A stretch of DNA of 64,000 bases from Hyposmocoma kahamanoa (lineage: Eukaryota > Arthropoda > Insecta > Lepidoptera > Cosmopterigidae), in contig NW_020654810.1 in the NCBI RefSeq assembly GCF_003589595.1, positions 13,797,303 through 13,861,302 on the forward strand. Direction: 5' to 3'. Made by a program: the position numbers and the translations under genes. This document shows positions 11,801 through 23,091 of the stretch, one piece after another; within the stretch, counting starts at the first letter, position 1; each line of letters begins with the position of its first letter. The notes beneath the pieces were generated by a model. That model worked only from the letters and a program-made list of their open reading frames with translations, ran no database searches and was not told the origin of the DNA.

Positions 11801-12557
11801 ATAAACAAGTGTTTATAATCTACATTTCTCTAAATCTAAATTTAGTGATTGGGCGACTGTGGGAATTCACAAAAGTAGACAAAGGCTATATGATCTGTAC
11901 GATGAAAGGACTTATAACACTAGTAACAGTTTTAATGATTTTGTTAGGAAATATTCGAAAATGTTTAAACGTGTTTGTGTTGCAGCCAAAGCAATGTTTA
12001 TAAATAATAAATAAAAAGCAGCGCAAATGTAGTAAAAACGACTTGGAATATTATAAACAGCGAAACTGGAACTCGTAACTTAGATTTTCAACTAACATTT
12101 AATGACAAAATTGTAAACAAAGACGCAGAAGTTGCTAAAATATTTGAAAATTTTTTTACTGACATTCCAATTTTGACTGCTAAGTCGTTAAATTCATCTC
12201 CCTCCGCCGCTGAATCCTTACTAAAAGAAAATAATGCATTTAGTATCACTAACTTAAGGTTCCGTCATGTATTTCCAAACGACATTGTTAAAGCCTTTAA
12301 GTCTATAAACATAAAAAATACTGTTGATCTTGATGGTCTTTCAGTCAGAGTAATTAGTTCTATAGTTGATTGTATTGCACTTTACTTAGCCTGTCTTTAA
12401 TAAATGTGTTGATGATGGTGTCTTTCCTGACCTCATGAAGCAAAGTAAAGTTATTCCACTTTTCAAATCTGGTAGTATTTCTGACCCCACCAATCTCAGA
12501 CCTATATAAATACTACCAACTCTCAGTAAAATATTTGAAAAAATTATTCTATATCAG

Positions 12558-12854
12558 ATGTGTGCACATTTTTATAGTAATAACTTAATGTCTCCTAAAC
12601 AATTTGGTTTCACTCGGGGTCGCTCTACAACCGACCCTGGTGTCGAGTTGATTAATCATATATTTGATGCATGGGAAGTCTCACATGATGCTATTGGTGT
12701 ATTCTGTAACCTTTCCAAGGCTTTTGATTGTGTAGACCATGATACACTGGTCAGGAAACTTCGCCATTATGGTGTGGCGGGAAGTGATCTCAACCTTCTT
12801 AAATCGTATTTGCGTGGTAGGGCACACAGGGTCGATGTTAACGGTACGAGATGA
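12558..12854 (+). pseudogene. LINE RT fragment, fingers/palm with motif A
   Basis: 98-codon intact piece of the LINE reverse transcriptase. It contains the region before motif A (QFGFTRGRSTTD) and motif A itself (NLSKAFDCVDHDTL), where the aspartate of AFD is expected to bind metal. It ends at a TGA just before the segment with the PQGS block. It has no independent function and is part of the inactivated element. Confidence 0.8.
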
Positions 12855-12872
12855 TCAGGGTCTGCAATTGGC

Positions 12873-13100
12873 ATGTGTGTCCCTCAAGGTTCAATTCTAG
12901 GCCCATTTTTGTTTTTAGTGATATTATATGATATTAATGACTTACCTAGCCTTATGGAGGGTATAAAATATGAGATAGTATTGTTTGCTGATGATACTTT
13001 CTTATTATTTAAAGTTAAAAGGCACCAATGTTCCTACGACGATGTGAACAATGCTATATCTAAAGTAGTTGATTGGTTTGCTGTTAATAACCTACCTTAA
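12873..13100 (+). pseudogene. LINE RT fragment with motifs B and C
   Basis: 75-codon piece with motif B (PQGSILGPFLF) and the catalytic motif C (FADD in VLFADDTFLLF). In an intact element it is continuous with the preceding fragment. It stops early in the palm/thumb region. Confidence 0.8.
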
Positions 13101-13130
13101 TAACCTTCTTAATGAGAAAAAACAAATTGT

Positions 13131-13670
13131 GTGAAATTTACATTACCTAATGTTAGAGAGACGGTTATAAACATTGTAGTTAGAAACGAAAAATTGAATC
13201 TTGTGGATACAGTTGTATTTCTAGGTATAACGTTAGATGCTAAATTGAAATGGGGTCCCCATATAAGTAAGTTATCAAAACGGCTCGGCTCTGCAGTGTA
13301 CGCGATTAAAAAAATAAGGAAACTTTCAGACGTCCAAACCGCTAGATTGGTTTACTTCAGCTACTTTCACAGTCTAATGAGATACGGCATTTTGCTTTGG
13401 GGTAATGCCGCCGATATCAATAGAATCTTTGTCCTGCAGAAACGTGCAGTTAGGGCAATTTACAATCTGGGCCCCAAAGTATCTTTGAGAGATAAATTTA
13501 AGGAAATTAACATTCTTACACTAGCCTCACAGTACATTTATGAAAATGTAATTTATGTTAAAAGGAATAGTAATTTATTTATGAAAAATAGTGACAGACA
13601 TAAAATTAATACGAGGAATAAAAATAATATAGCTTTTCTTGATAGTCGTCTTCACAAAGTCAAAAAATAA
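13131..13670 (+). pseudogene. LINE RT fragment, thumb and C-terminal region
   Basis: The longest intact piece, 179 codons, with FLGITLDAKLKWGPHISKL, SYFHSLMRYGILLWGNAAD and RAVRAIYNLGPKVSLRDKF. It ends at SRLHKVKK then TAA. In copy 2 the same place reads on as KKSFKGQCIRFYNKIP, so the stop here is a point change in this copy. Confidence 0.85.
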
Positions 13671-14040
13671 TTTAAGGGGCAATGTTTACGCTTGTATAAC
13701 AAGATTCCGGTTGATATACAAAATTTGCCTTTCACGCGGCTTAAAACTGTAGTGAAACAAAAACTTTATACTAAAGGTTATTATACAACTTCTGCGTACT
13801 TGGATGTCAAAAATCCGTGGTAGTAACCCGTTTAGCTCACGGATGTAGTCTCGATCTCTGATTTTCAAAAAAAAAAAAAAATTGTAAATGGTATTTACAA
13901 AGAGCAACCCCTAGAGTTTCTTGCTGATTCTTCTCAGGGGAATCTGCCTTACGAATGAGCGGTAGAGTTTAACCATTGTGACGATTTAAAGTGTAATAAT
14001 GCTTACCTATGAAATAAAGATTATTTCGAATATTAAATTT

Positions 14041-14481
14041 TGAAAGTACTGGCCCGGCCCAGGGCGACCTCGGTGCGGGTGCAGGCGCAAAGCTAAGAGT
14101 TCTAGGCAACCGTCCGAGCGGTAATGGCGGGGCGCGGTCCGGGAGCGGGGCTTTGCATGATTGCACGTTGTATTTTTTTACAACTCTTGAGTGTGTTTGT
14201 ATTAAGTTTCAGTACGAATTCGACTGAAATTTCATTTGCGTTGCTTGTGTAACGCGAATAAAAGCCGAATATTTTTTTGAACACTATCCGACAGCGATAT
14301 GGTGCTTTCATTAAAATCTATGTAGAAAATGAAATGTCGTTGCTTTTGAGTGTCACACCGGCCGCTTTCGCGCTGCTGTGCAGTCTCGCCGCGAACTATT
14401 TAAGTATTCCTGCAGGTCCGCCCCCGGACTGCTTTTCTTGCTGTATCGCATCTGTGTGGCCTGAATTTTAGACCCATATTA
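14041..14481. other. GC-rich island, candidate promoter or non-coding exon
   Basis: 14050-14160 and 14355-14440 are markedly richer in GC and CpG than the rest of the window (GGCGGGGCGCGGTCCGGGAG is one example). The sequence begins where the LINE ends. Short open frames on both strands are unlikely to be genes given the arginine/proline-rich composition. One reading is a 5' regulatory region or untranslated first exon of the Elk gene downstream. Nothing in the sequence proves this. Confidence 0.25.
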
Positions 14482-14556
14482 TTGGCGGCAGAAATAGATT
14501 AGGTGGCAGCACTTTCTTGGACGAACTCATTCACAACGCTCTCTCATAGCTCTAGT
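14482..14556 (-). mobile_element. Rep-A copy 6, 5' part only
   Basis: Contains only the first ~75 bases of Rep-A, reversed: GGCGGCAGAAATAGATTAGGTGGCAG to CTCTAGTA. The 3' part with the A tail is missing, so it was broken after insertion. Confidence 0.6.
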
Positions 14557-15004
14557 AAATAAATAAAAATTAGCTATGAGTATAAACTTTTAAAGAACTG
14601 AATATTGTAAGGAACTTCGCAGCAGGTCTTAGCAGGTCATGTTGTTTTTTTAACGAAGGTCATTACATAGTAAGGGGCCGCCTGCCACATATGTATTGGT
14701 CACTGAATAATCAGAACTACAAAAACGTAACAATATTACGAAATATATGAGCTGTGTATTCTATTTCTGAGCTAATAATACACGATCGTGCCGGCAAATC
14801 AAATCAGACCGGCGGGCGGGTCTGGACACTTTTACCCATTAACAAAATTAATGGAAGGTTTGACAACGCGGACAGGGTCGATTGAGCGACACCTGCGGAG
14901 CAGACCACCATGCATCTGGATAGTTTTATTGCAAATAAATTGAATATAGATTCAAAATGTAAATATTTTTTATTGATTAGCACTAAAGAAAGTGTATGTT
15001 CATG

Positions 15005-15092
15005 TAATATTGATTTTTATTGAATATTATGATGTTTTTTATCACAACATTAATTTATTTTTTGTGAAATTACTCTACTAGTTTGTTGATAT
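15005..15092 (+). mobile_element. Rep-S (102-bp type) copy 1
   Basis: Shares TTTTATTGAATATTATGATGTTT and TTTTTTGTGAAATTACTCTACTAGTTTGTT with copies at 46463-46552 and 56936-57037. The first part is a weak inverted repeat (ATTGAATAT.ATGATG against CA.CAT.AAT). Its flanks are too diverged to show a target duplication. Confidence 0.5.
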
Positions 15093-15370
15093 CTGTTTTA
15101 ATAGCTGTATGTTCTTCGGTCTTCGGTCTTTTGATAATGCTGACATAAATAAGGTAAATAAAACTCCCAAAAATAGGCGCTGTTTTATCGGATCAGTTGG
15201 ACTGTATAGGTATATATTTACTACCAAAGTTATTATGCTGTCGGATTTTCGCACGCTCCAATTTGCATCCGATAGGAAGTCGGGTTTACCTAAATAGGTA
15301 CCCTCTTCAAGTATTTACAAGAATGCATACCGCTATAAATAACAATAATAAGATTCAAATGTTTTTTTAA

Positions 15371-15640
15371 CCCACTTCAAAAAAGGAGGAGATTCTCAAT
15401 TCGACTGTTTTTTGTACGTATGTTATGCGATAACTCGACTTGAAAACCGATTTTGATGATTCTTTTATTGTCGGAAAGAGGGTACCTCAGTATTGGTCCC
15501 ATTTAAAAGACATAATATTCCACCTATAAAGGTGGCAAACTAGGGGATGAATCCGGTAACCAATTTCAATAAAACTTGGTAAATAGATGTCACGAACTTT
15601 TAAGATCGGTTTTTTTTGGTACTCTCTAGTGAGATTATTA
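15371..15640 (+). repeat. Rep-D copy 2, uninterrupted
   Basis: The most complete copy of the dispersed repeat seen at 7007-7412: GGAGGAGATTCTCAATTCGA, GGAAAGAGGGTACCTC, GGCAAACTAGGGGATGAATC and then directly CGGTAACCAATTTCAATAAA. No coding capacity is visible. It is probably a non-autonomous element. Confidence 0.65.
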
Positions 15641-15949
15641 ATATTAAGTTTATGTTAAATTATATACTATATGTATATATGTCATATTTCCAATACAATA
15701 TAATCTGCACGTGGATGACCTAAAAACAACTGTTGATCTTTAGCTCGTTCCCAAAAATTAATCAATGTATTTTCATTAGTCCTTAGATTTTGCAAAACAA
15801 AGCTTTTATACGAAAGTCATTAATTATGAAAGAATGAATTCATTGTTTTCATTACAACAGAACAGTAATATGCGTATGAATTTTTGGTCATACTTTTGTT
15901 CACACGTTTTACTTAACGTAGAGAGCAGAGAGCATAATTGAACGTTGCT

Positions 15950-16065
15950 ACAAAGGAAGGTGGCGGACGCCTGGGGCGGGGCGCTGAGGCCCGGGCGTTT
16001 CGCCCTGACACGGCCACACTTATAGTTCGTCGGCCTCAATAAACATGTCTGGCCAACATAAGTCT
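15950..16065. other. Second GC-rich island
   Basis: A compact GC-rich block (GGTGGCGGACGCCTGGGGCG, then GGCCCGGGCG) in AT-rich surroundings. The reverse strand has a short open frame of biased composition. It could be a regulatory element, an untranslated exon or an old element. Not assigned. Confidence 0.25.
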
Positions 16066-16267
16066 GTTTCAGATTAAAACCGACTCTCACTGCACATTAT
16101 CGTTTTTCAGAAAATCTCAGCCTATTTCTTATAAAAAAGCAATTGAAAATGGAATTGAAACCCTTTAACTGTGAATTAACTCGCCCTTTTGCTACAGGGA
16201 ATTAATCTTATTTGTAAATCTCCATAAAAATCTATTATTTTTAGAGTTGCAACAAATATTCGGTTAC

Positions 16268-16512
16268 TATTTGGTATTCGGCTTATTCGACCTATTTTTT
16301 TATATTCGGCCGAATACCGAATATTAAATCACTATCGGCCGAATACCTAAAAAAAGGAGGGAGAAATAAGAAAATACAGCAAATTATCACAAATGGTAAC
16401 TTCTATGAGATCAAAAAAAGGTAACAACTCAAATTAACACAACCTACTTATTATGAAATTTTGTCAATATTTGAAAAATATTCGGTATTCGGCCTGAAGG
16501 CGAAATACTGTT
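16268..16512. repeat. Cluster of TATTCGG palindromic motifs
   Basis: TATTCGG and its complement CCGAATA recur about seven times. Examples are a self-complementary TATTCGGCCGAATA at 16302-16315 and a further ATTCGGTATTCGGCCT near 16480-16495. The motifs bracket about 150 bases of other sequence. This looks like the subterminal repeats of a decayed DNA transposon, but no clean ends are seen. Confidence 0.45.
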
Positions 16513-16637
16513 CGTACAACACTAATTATTTTGAAGGAAAAACCGAAATTAGTAAATTCTCCAGTATGCAATGTGCCGTGTTTAAAACTTCTTTAAAATC
16601 TATGTTCAAAACTTAAGCGTTCATTTTCTCTGTACAG

Positions 16638-16746
16638 TAGAGCTAGGACGATAGGGCGCTATATTGCTATATTCCCATAGATATTAGCCATATCTCGCTC
16701 TTCTATGTCGCTCTTGCGCAATTCGCGCTCTATCGTGCTAGCCCTA
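16638..16746. mobile_element. 109-bp MITE with 21-bp TIRs
   Basis: 16638-16658 and 16726-16746 are reverse complements at 18 of 21 positions (TAGRGCTAGSACGATAGRGCG). The interior is AT-rich with TATCTCGCTC repeats. Sequence resembling TACAG occurs on both sides and may include the target duplication. Confidence 0.6.
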
Positions 16747-16794
16747 CAGATCTCACAAGAAAAACAAAATTGTCTAACGTACGGACGGTCAGCA

Positions 16795-16842
16795 CGAGTA
16801 ATTTGCAGTCTTATTACATATAATAAGACTGCAAATTACTCG
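16795..16842. repeat. Perfect hairpin 1: 22-bp arms, CATA loop
   Basis: The arm starting CGAGTAATTTGCAGTC at 16795 is matched without error by its reverse complement ending at 16842. The four-base loop is CATA (16817-16820). The arms have no obvious relation to the repeats around them. Confidence 0.9.
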
Positions 16843-16845
16843 TAT

Positions 16846-16889
16846 AAATTTATAAGGGCCTACTGCATACAGTAGGCCCTTATAAATTT
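16846..16889. repeat. Perfect hairpin 2: 20-bp arms, same CATA loop
   Basis: Three bases after hairpin 1, the arm AAATTTATAAGGGCCTACTG (16846-16865) is followed by CATA and its exact reverse complement (16870-16889). The two hairpins differ in arm sequence but share the loop sequence. Confidence 0.9.
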
Positions 16890-18584
16890 CAGTGATACTT
16901 ACCAATACAGATTACATAACTGTTGAACAGGATTTTAGAAAACAAGCAATGTGCTGATTTTAACAGGCAAATTCTTCTTAATTTTTGCGTCAAATTAATA
17001 ACGTTATGCTCGAAAAGCGATGATTCTGTGCATTAATACGAATTAGTACCATGGGGACCCCTCGGAAATCGCGAAAGAGAAATTAGATGTTCCATATATT
17101 TAGGTCCGGTCTATTTGAATATTTAATATGGAACAGCCATCTTTTTTCGCGACCTCAAAGAGGCTCCATACTAAAAGTTGTTCTGATTAATTAGTGTTAT
17201 CACACCTTTCGAGTTTAATTCAATTAACAGCTTGTATTTGAAAGCGTTTTGAAATAATTTGCCTTTACTTGACTCTGATTTAATTCGAATTGTTTACGGT
17301 CCAGTAATGGGTTGCAATTGGAAATTCAAACGCAAGAGCGTCATAAATCGCGCAGAGAAAGTTAAACGATTCCACCGTATGTTAATAACAGTTTTCTAAT
17401 AAATAAATATTTAAAATAAATGTAAGGTACTGTACAAACCTACACGGACAAATAACAATAAATAAAGTAGTAGGTATTTATTCCTACTCACATATAAAAT
17501 GTGAATGGAATAAACTGCAGAAGAAGCAATGTTATTTCAATATGTTTGGTTACATCCTTTTGTTTCTATGATCAACCTGCATAAGGTTACAAATAAAATG
17601 TTCTATTTGTTGTTAAGTATAAACGCGTGTCAGAGTTTTTTATGCACGCCACTTTTATAAAAAAAAGGCAAAATGACCTTCTAATCCGAATGGCAACGTA
17701 GGAAATCCAGCATTATTTATTTAAACTCGTCGAACAGGGAATGGTCCGATCGCAGATGTCAAAAATTCACGATATGTTTCAGTCGAACTTTTGTTTCTCC
17801 AAAACTTGAGTCGTTATTTTTATGCATTCTGGACATGTAGCAAAAAGGAAAAGTTGAATGCGAGTTCAGGGCGGTTACTGTTTTATTATTTTCAACGTGA
17901 GTAAACATGACATACTATCGATATTGTCCAATTATGTAACAAATTATGCAAAAAGATCAAGTAAATTTACTTTCAAATCTTTGTAATTAATATTGTTTGA
18001 AACGGCCTATAGCTGAAGCTCATCCAGAGCGTTCTTGTTTGAGATTAATTATTTGTTGATTTATTATTTGTATTTGTAAAATTGTGTTAACTCGCATTTC
18101 GAAAATTCAGTTCATTTCAGTTTCGTATGAAGAGGATTCTAATTAGATAAATTAATCATAATAATAGGCATGTAGCGATAAAATATAAGAGATATAACGT
18201 TAATCGATTCTTGAGTGTTTATCATGATAAATAGGTAGCACGAAAATGGACTGCGATAGAACGAGTTTTCAATCGCAATTTATTCCACGATTTGGGGTCC
18301 CTAAATCCGTGTAGCCCCGGGTGAAATTAATTCTGCTCCAGCCTAATGATAAAAGCACTGGTTATTTAAATACAAGAGTAAACAACAGTTTATCAATGTT
18401 TTTAATCTATTCACGTCAGTATACATGGGATATACAGCTGCATTTTGTTTCCACAAATAAGCGCGTGTGAATGAAATTAACCAATTTTCTACATTTACCT
18501 TATTATACGTTGTAGCTTTGTACATATATATATATATATTATATACGTTGTAATTACAATCTCCGCTATGTAATACCGAATACT
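16890..18584. other. Non-coding stretch
   Basis: AT-rich sequence with no recognised gene or element apart from a (TA)n run at about 18525-18541. Confidence 0.45.
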
Positions 18585-18723
18585 CTGGTGAAATTATGGG
18601 CACATGGGACTGTACAACAGGTGAAGGGTTGCAGTTGAGCGGTACTGCCTTGTTATGCACAGGTGTGTCACTTACCACCAGACGGACGACTTGTTCATAC
18701 CATCACTTGATATCATAAAAAAA
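18585..18723 (+). mobile_element. Rep-A copy 7, internally deleted
   Basis: It runs from CTGGTGAAATTATGGGCACATG to GATATCATAAAAAAA. It lacks the CTTATGTCTCAGGG to TTTAAAGC block in the middle. What remains joins GTACAACAGGTGAAGG to GCGGTACTGCC. Confidence 0.6.
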
Positions 18724-19436
18724 GAAATAACCGATTCTTCTTTTATTTATTTTATTATTGTAAAAACGGAATACTGATAAAAATTCTACAATCTACACAT
18801 GTAAATCATAAATTACAAAAATACACAAATACGTCGCATTGCCAAAAATATTTAACAAAGAGGTTTGTTGATACGTGCTGGCTACCATTACCGTAAAGAG
18901 TTATTTGGAAAAACAATGTAAAGTTCTCATTTAAACGCTTAGATCGTTAAATTAATCTACAAAACAATGCTTGCTTAACGTGAGTGTTTCCGCTGTTAAT
19001 TATAGACGTTCAATGTTTGTATTAATTATGAAAAGTCAACAAATATCGTGAATTCCAGTAATGAGCTGTTTCGATTCATTATTTGCGCAGGGGCAGCTGT
19101 AGTGAAACAACGATAAAAATAAAAAGAAAAGGGGCTAACTAGTACTACTAAAGAAGGAGGGCTAAACTACCAAATTAAAGATCGCAGGCAGATGCAAAGT
19201 AGGCGAAAACTTGAAGTGACACGGCGACTTAAAGGTAGATGCAGAACACACGAATACTTAGCTAGATTCAGACGTGGGTGACGACACGGTGACTTTTAGG
19301 GGCTTTGTGAATACGTAAGTTTATTTAATTTTTAATATAGCTTTATCTTTTATATGGATGAAAGCCGATAGCACCAAAGAATGCCGAACCTCTAAAACTA
19401 AAAAAATGGCCCGAGGGCAGTGAGACTCTAGTCTAG

Positions 19437-19492
19437 TAGAAACACAAAATTATAAAAGCTTAAATTCTGGCTTTTGTAATTTTGTGTTTCTA
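19437..19492. repeat. Hairpin, 23-bp arms with one mismatch
   Basis: TAGAAACACAAAATTATAAA at 19437 is reverse-complemented by the segment ending TTTTGTGTTTCTA at 19492. There is one mismatch (ATAA against GTAA) and a loop of about ten bases. Confidence 0.75.
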
Positions 19493-20283
19493 GATCTAAA
19501 GCCAGAAATGACCTTTTTCAGTACTTTGTTCCAGTATATGCCAAAGCTATTAAATTACAAATAAAGAAACCAGAAACTTACCGAACAGAAGCGAAAGCAC
19601 GTTTTTGCCAATGATTGCATACCAAAGGAAGAATAAGGAAAAATAAAGAAGAATAATTTTACTGCTCAGCAACGGAAAAAACGAATTTTCACTTACGTCA
19701 ATTGGATGGCACAGTTCAGAGGAACTCTAAAGCGGAAGGATGTGCATAGGCTTCTAAATCAAACGTGACAATTGAGTAATCTGTCAACGTAAGAGGAAAT
19801 TTGCATATAACGGGAAAGTAAGGTGTTTTAGATATTTATGCCATAGCAAACACGAGTTACAACTCTTTCAGGTCTGATGAAAAGTAAGCGCATTTTCTAG
19901 AAAAAAATACGACAGGATTCGTATAAGGTACGTGGTTTCGCAACACAGTGTTTATCGGGCCGAAGAAAATACTGCGGGTAATTAGCGTAAAGCACGATTG
20001 CGACTTACGTTCCACATGTTCCCAGCCCGCCGTGAATACGTAAACGTTAAAAGGTTCTGCTACATCAGTGAATGTTCACAATGCAGTTCTATTTGAGCGA
20101 TCGTATAAAAACGTAACGACTCACTTTTTACGATTTCTACAAGTTTCTCATTTTTATTTACAAGTAACTAAAATGGAAGGAGATTGCAAAACGAACCAAC
20201 GTTATTGGATCGGTATTCACTTAAAGTCTCAAACCAAGCTAGCATATTTCGCTGCAAAATAGAGCGAAAATGCAAAATAGAAG

Positions 20284-20330
20284 CAACTTACTGTACGAAA
20301 CCTTTTTAAAAAGTTTCATGCAGTGAGTTG
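20284..20330. repeat. Imperfect hairpin, 18-bp arms
   Basis: CAACTTACTGTACGAAAC pairs with GTTTCATGCAGTGAGTTG across an 11-base AT loop, 16 of 18 positions matching. It is an older relative in form of the perfect hairpins elsewhere in the window. Confidence 0.55.
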
Positions 20331-21209
20331 TTGTTGTTTTTCAATGTTGGTGTTTACTCTGCATTCCAAGTCTCCAATATACTAAGTATAGTCTCAATTT
20401 ACAGCAAAACACTCGATCCGGATGAAGCGGATTTTATCTCTCAAAATTTAAAATGTTTACCAGAATCCAGCGATAACGGCCTCCACTCGATTTCACTTAA
20501 TGTAAATCAGCCTTTTACGCAGAATTGATTTTCAATAGTACAATATTGACAGTAAATGTGATGGATTCAAAATAAATGCTATTGTCCTAATCCTTGTTTC
20601 CAAGAATCGATTAATGCCGACCCATCAGTCTCCACATAAGCGGCTGCCACTTGTTGATGATACCTAATCTTTTTTGTATGTAGGGTCAGTGGTCCCGCCT
20701 ATAAGAAACCTTCGAGAGTTGGTTGGGATAATATATAACAAAGCTTCCAGCAAAGCAACGTCTGTTGTAAATTGAGAGCTACATATATAAACACAAAAAC
20801 CAAATATACATAGGTAGTACTTACTACGTTACGTTACTATGTTGAGTGTGTGCGTTATTATTATTATTATTACTCATTAAGAGCTACGATTCTCTCCAAT
20901 TTGCTGAACAATTAAGTGTAATTATGTCACGCGCGTCAACCACATAATGAGTATAAAATCAATTTTATTTGAATATGAACGGGTAGGTTAAATTAAGCTC
21001 TCGTTTATTATTTGAGATATCTAAATGTCATACGCTATATTAGTTAGCCTGTAGAAGTTCTGTTGAACTTTTCGATTATCGTGATACAAATTAGGTACAA
21101 TAGTTCACATCATTAGCCTTAGGTACGTACTTAACTCTTTACGTATATCTTACAAATTGCCATAGCAATAGTTCTATTTCCACATTCAGCAACTTTAGTA
21201 GCATTTGGT

Positions 21210-21300
21210 GCGTTGTACTACATATAGCTTTGTATATGTGTAGTACAACGCAGTTGCGACGTCGCAACGCCGACGCAACACTCGTGTAGCATCTCCCTTA
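21210..21300. mobile_element. Terminal fragment of MITE M4
   Basis: GTAGTACAACGCAGTTGCGA to CGTGTAGCATCTCCCTTA is the reverse complement of the left half of the complete copy at 23318-23497. Its outer part carries its own hairpin (GCGTTGTACTACATATA with TATATGTGTAGTACAACGC). Rep-A copy 8 begins within two bases of its TTA end. Confidence 0.65.
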
Positions 21301-21617
21301 GTAGCACTAGAGCTCCTCGTGAAAGAGTTCGTCCATAGAAATACTGCCACCTTACCTATTTCTGCCGCCAAGCAGTAATGTGAGCAATACCGCGTTCCGG
21401 TTTTGAAGGGTAAGAGGGCTGGTGAAATTACACGTACATGGAACTTGTCAACTTATGTCTCAGGGTGGTGGCGCAGTTAGCTGCGCCACCACCCTTAAGT
21501 GCCCTTCATATCTTGCGATTTAAAGCTCAAAGTGGCACTGCAACTGCTATGGGCAGGCGTGTTGCTTTCCATCAGGCGCACGTTTGTTCGTCCTGTCACT
21601 TAGTATTATAAAAAAAA
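21299..21617 (+). mobile_element. Rep-A copy 8
   Basis: Full-length type copy from TAGTAGCACTAGAGCTCC to an A run ending at 21617. A short local inverted duplication (GGTGGCGCAGTTAGCTGCGCCACC at 21465-21488) replaces the usual GGGTGACGGGCGCAG block. Confidence 0.8.
21465..21488. repeat. Perfect palindrome inside Rep-A copy 8
   Basis: GGTGGCGCAGTT is joined by AG-free symmetry to its complement, giving a 24-base palindrome read outwards from GTTAGCTG. It is absent from other copies, so it arose in this copy after insertion, probably by a fold-back copying error. Confidence 0.6.
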
Positions 21618-22963
21618 CTTTCTTAGTCATAACAGGGATTTCTACAGATTTATAGTGTTCAATTGGACTAGGTACTACTTGTAGAAATCATATTAAATAT
21701 TTTAATATGCTGTAAACTTTTACAATACGATACTTCTGAAGATGTTTTCGCTATTAATAGTATCGGATAATAAACAAAACCATAAATAAATCCACAAAGG
21801 ATTTCTAAATATAGGCTTGCAAAAGTAGAAAATGCAGGAAGACGCAGACGCTTCTAGAAAATTTTTGCATGGTATTGATATTGTGATCAAACGTGTGTAT
21901 TAATATGTAAAAATATATACATATATTAATTATCTAACACGTAGTACATGTTACCTAACCAATTTGAAATTGAGCACCATTTACATTTCACTGAAAACGT
22001 CAACTTGAACATCTGCCATTTAATTAAAATCATATTAATTCATAACTCTATTTTAACATGGCTTCGTTGAAAGCACCGAATTCGAGCGTTAAATTTATTT
22101 ATGTTAACTTTGCAACTATGGTAACAATGTTTAACTCATAACTCGAGATTATTTTAGAGGGTAGCGTTACTATTACTACTTGAAAAAAGTATTCTATTAT
22201 TCAATAGATTCGTGTATTGCCACGATAATGAGGTTGAATAATTAGAAAATAAGAACGCGTTTTCATTGTTTCCACGAACGATTCAGTGTTTGATTTTTTA
22301 TTCGGGACATAAACACGTATAAAACATATTTTAATTACCTCTTCGTTTCGAATATATTGCAACGTCCATGGTCTCCAAGGGATTGAAGAGGCGGGTGTCA
22401 CCATCTTCTAGCCGTGCGAGTTTTTCTAACTAAAATATGTTTTAAACGTGATTAAGTCCCGAATTAAAAATCAAATTGAAAAAAATCAAGATTTATAGTG
22501 TTTTTCGTTTATATAACTTTCACAGTTTCTCATTTTCACATTTCGAGCATGTGTTCCCTGCCTAAAACCCCCATACTGGATACTTAATTTTCAAACCACT
22601 GACAAATAGTAATCAAGTTGAAAGTAACCTTTGTACCCTTTAACCGTAACATACACTTCCTAACATACCTCAGGGTCTCAACGGAAAGCCTACAAAATTT
22701 GTAGTACAAATCTCTTCCAACGTATTTTATCTTTCCAAATAATATATCTAAATCTCAAACAAATAGTCTAAATTCAACGGAATCGAAGAAAAATGAATTG
22801 GAAAATCATACCTGACATTTTTTTGTACATAGGGATGCTATCTGCATCAGCAAATCAGTAAATTTCTCTGGATTGCTGCAAAATTTTTAACTTTCCAGTA
22901 CTAAATATTTTAATATATATAGTGAAGCCAGTGTTTAATAAAGAAGCGATTCGTTCAAAATAG
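21618..22963. other. Non-coding stretch
   Basis: AT-rich and without recognised elements. The 67-codon open frame on the reverse strand (22201-22404) has no identifiable motif. Confidence 0.45.
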
Positions 22964-23082
22964 TTTTTTTTTGTAATATCCAGTTAAGGGATGAACTAGT
23001 CATGCGGCTGGTGGTAAGCTAGACGCCTGTAGCTACAGCTACAGTTGCAGTGCCACTCAGAGCTTTAAATAACAAAGATCTT
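22964..23082 (-). mobile_element. Rep-A copy 9, 3' part
   Basis: Reversed 3' portion: a T run at 22964-22972, then GGTAAGCTAGACGCCTGT and GCAGTGCCACTCAGAGCTTTAAAT. It contains a small tandem CTACAG duplication. It ends close to copy 10, which runs the other way. Confidence 0.65.
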
Positions 23083-23091
23083 TTCATTTTT

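Larger units (their letters stand above)
11850..14040 (+). mobile_element. LINE of CR1/Jockey type, copy 1 (inactivated)
   Basis: A 5'-truncated non-LTR retrotransposon read across several frames. In order it shows the endonuclease-RT linker (SDWATVGIHKSRQRLYDLY), TTWNIINSETGTRN, IPLFKSGS, QFGFTRGRSTTD, the RT block LSKAFDCVDHDTLV, then PQGSILGPFLF and the catalytic block VLFADDTFLLF. The RT thumb and C-terminal region follow (VFLGITLDAKLKWGPHISK, RAVRAIYNLGPKVSLRDKFK). Stops and frameshifts break it, for example TAA at about 12009 and 12506. The 3' end has ATGAAATAAAGATTATT near 14009-14025. Copy 2 lies at 38812-39365. Confidence 0.85.
18724..21209. other. Non-coding stretch with two short hairpins
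   Basis: No gene is supported. It holds the hairpins at 19437-19492 and 20284-20330. Open frames at 20068-20262 and 20328-20528 have no recognisable motif. Confidence 0.45.
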
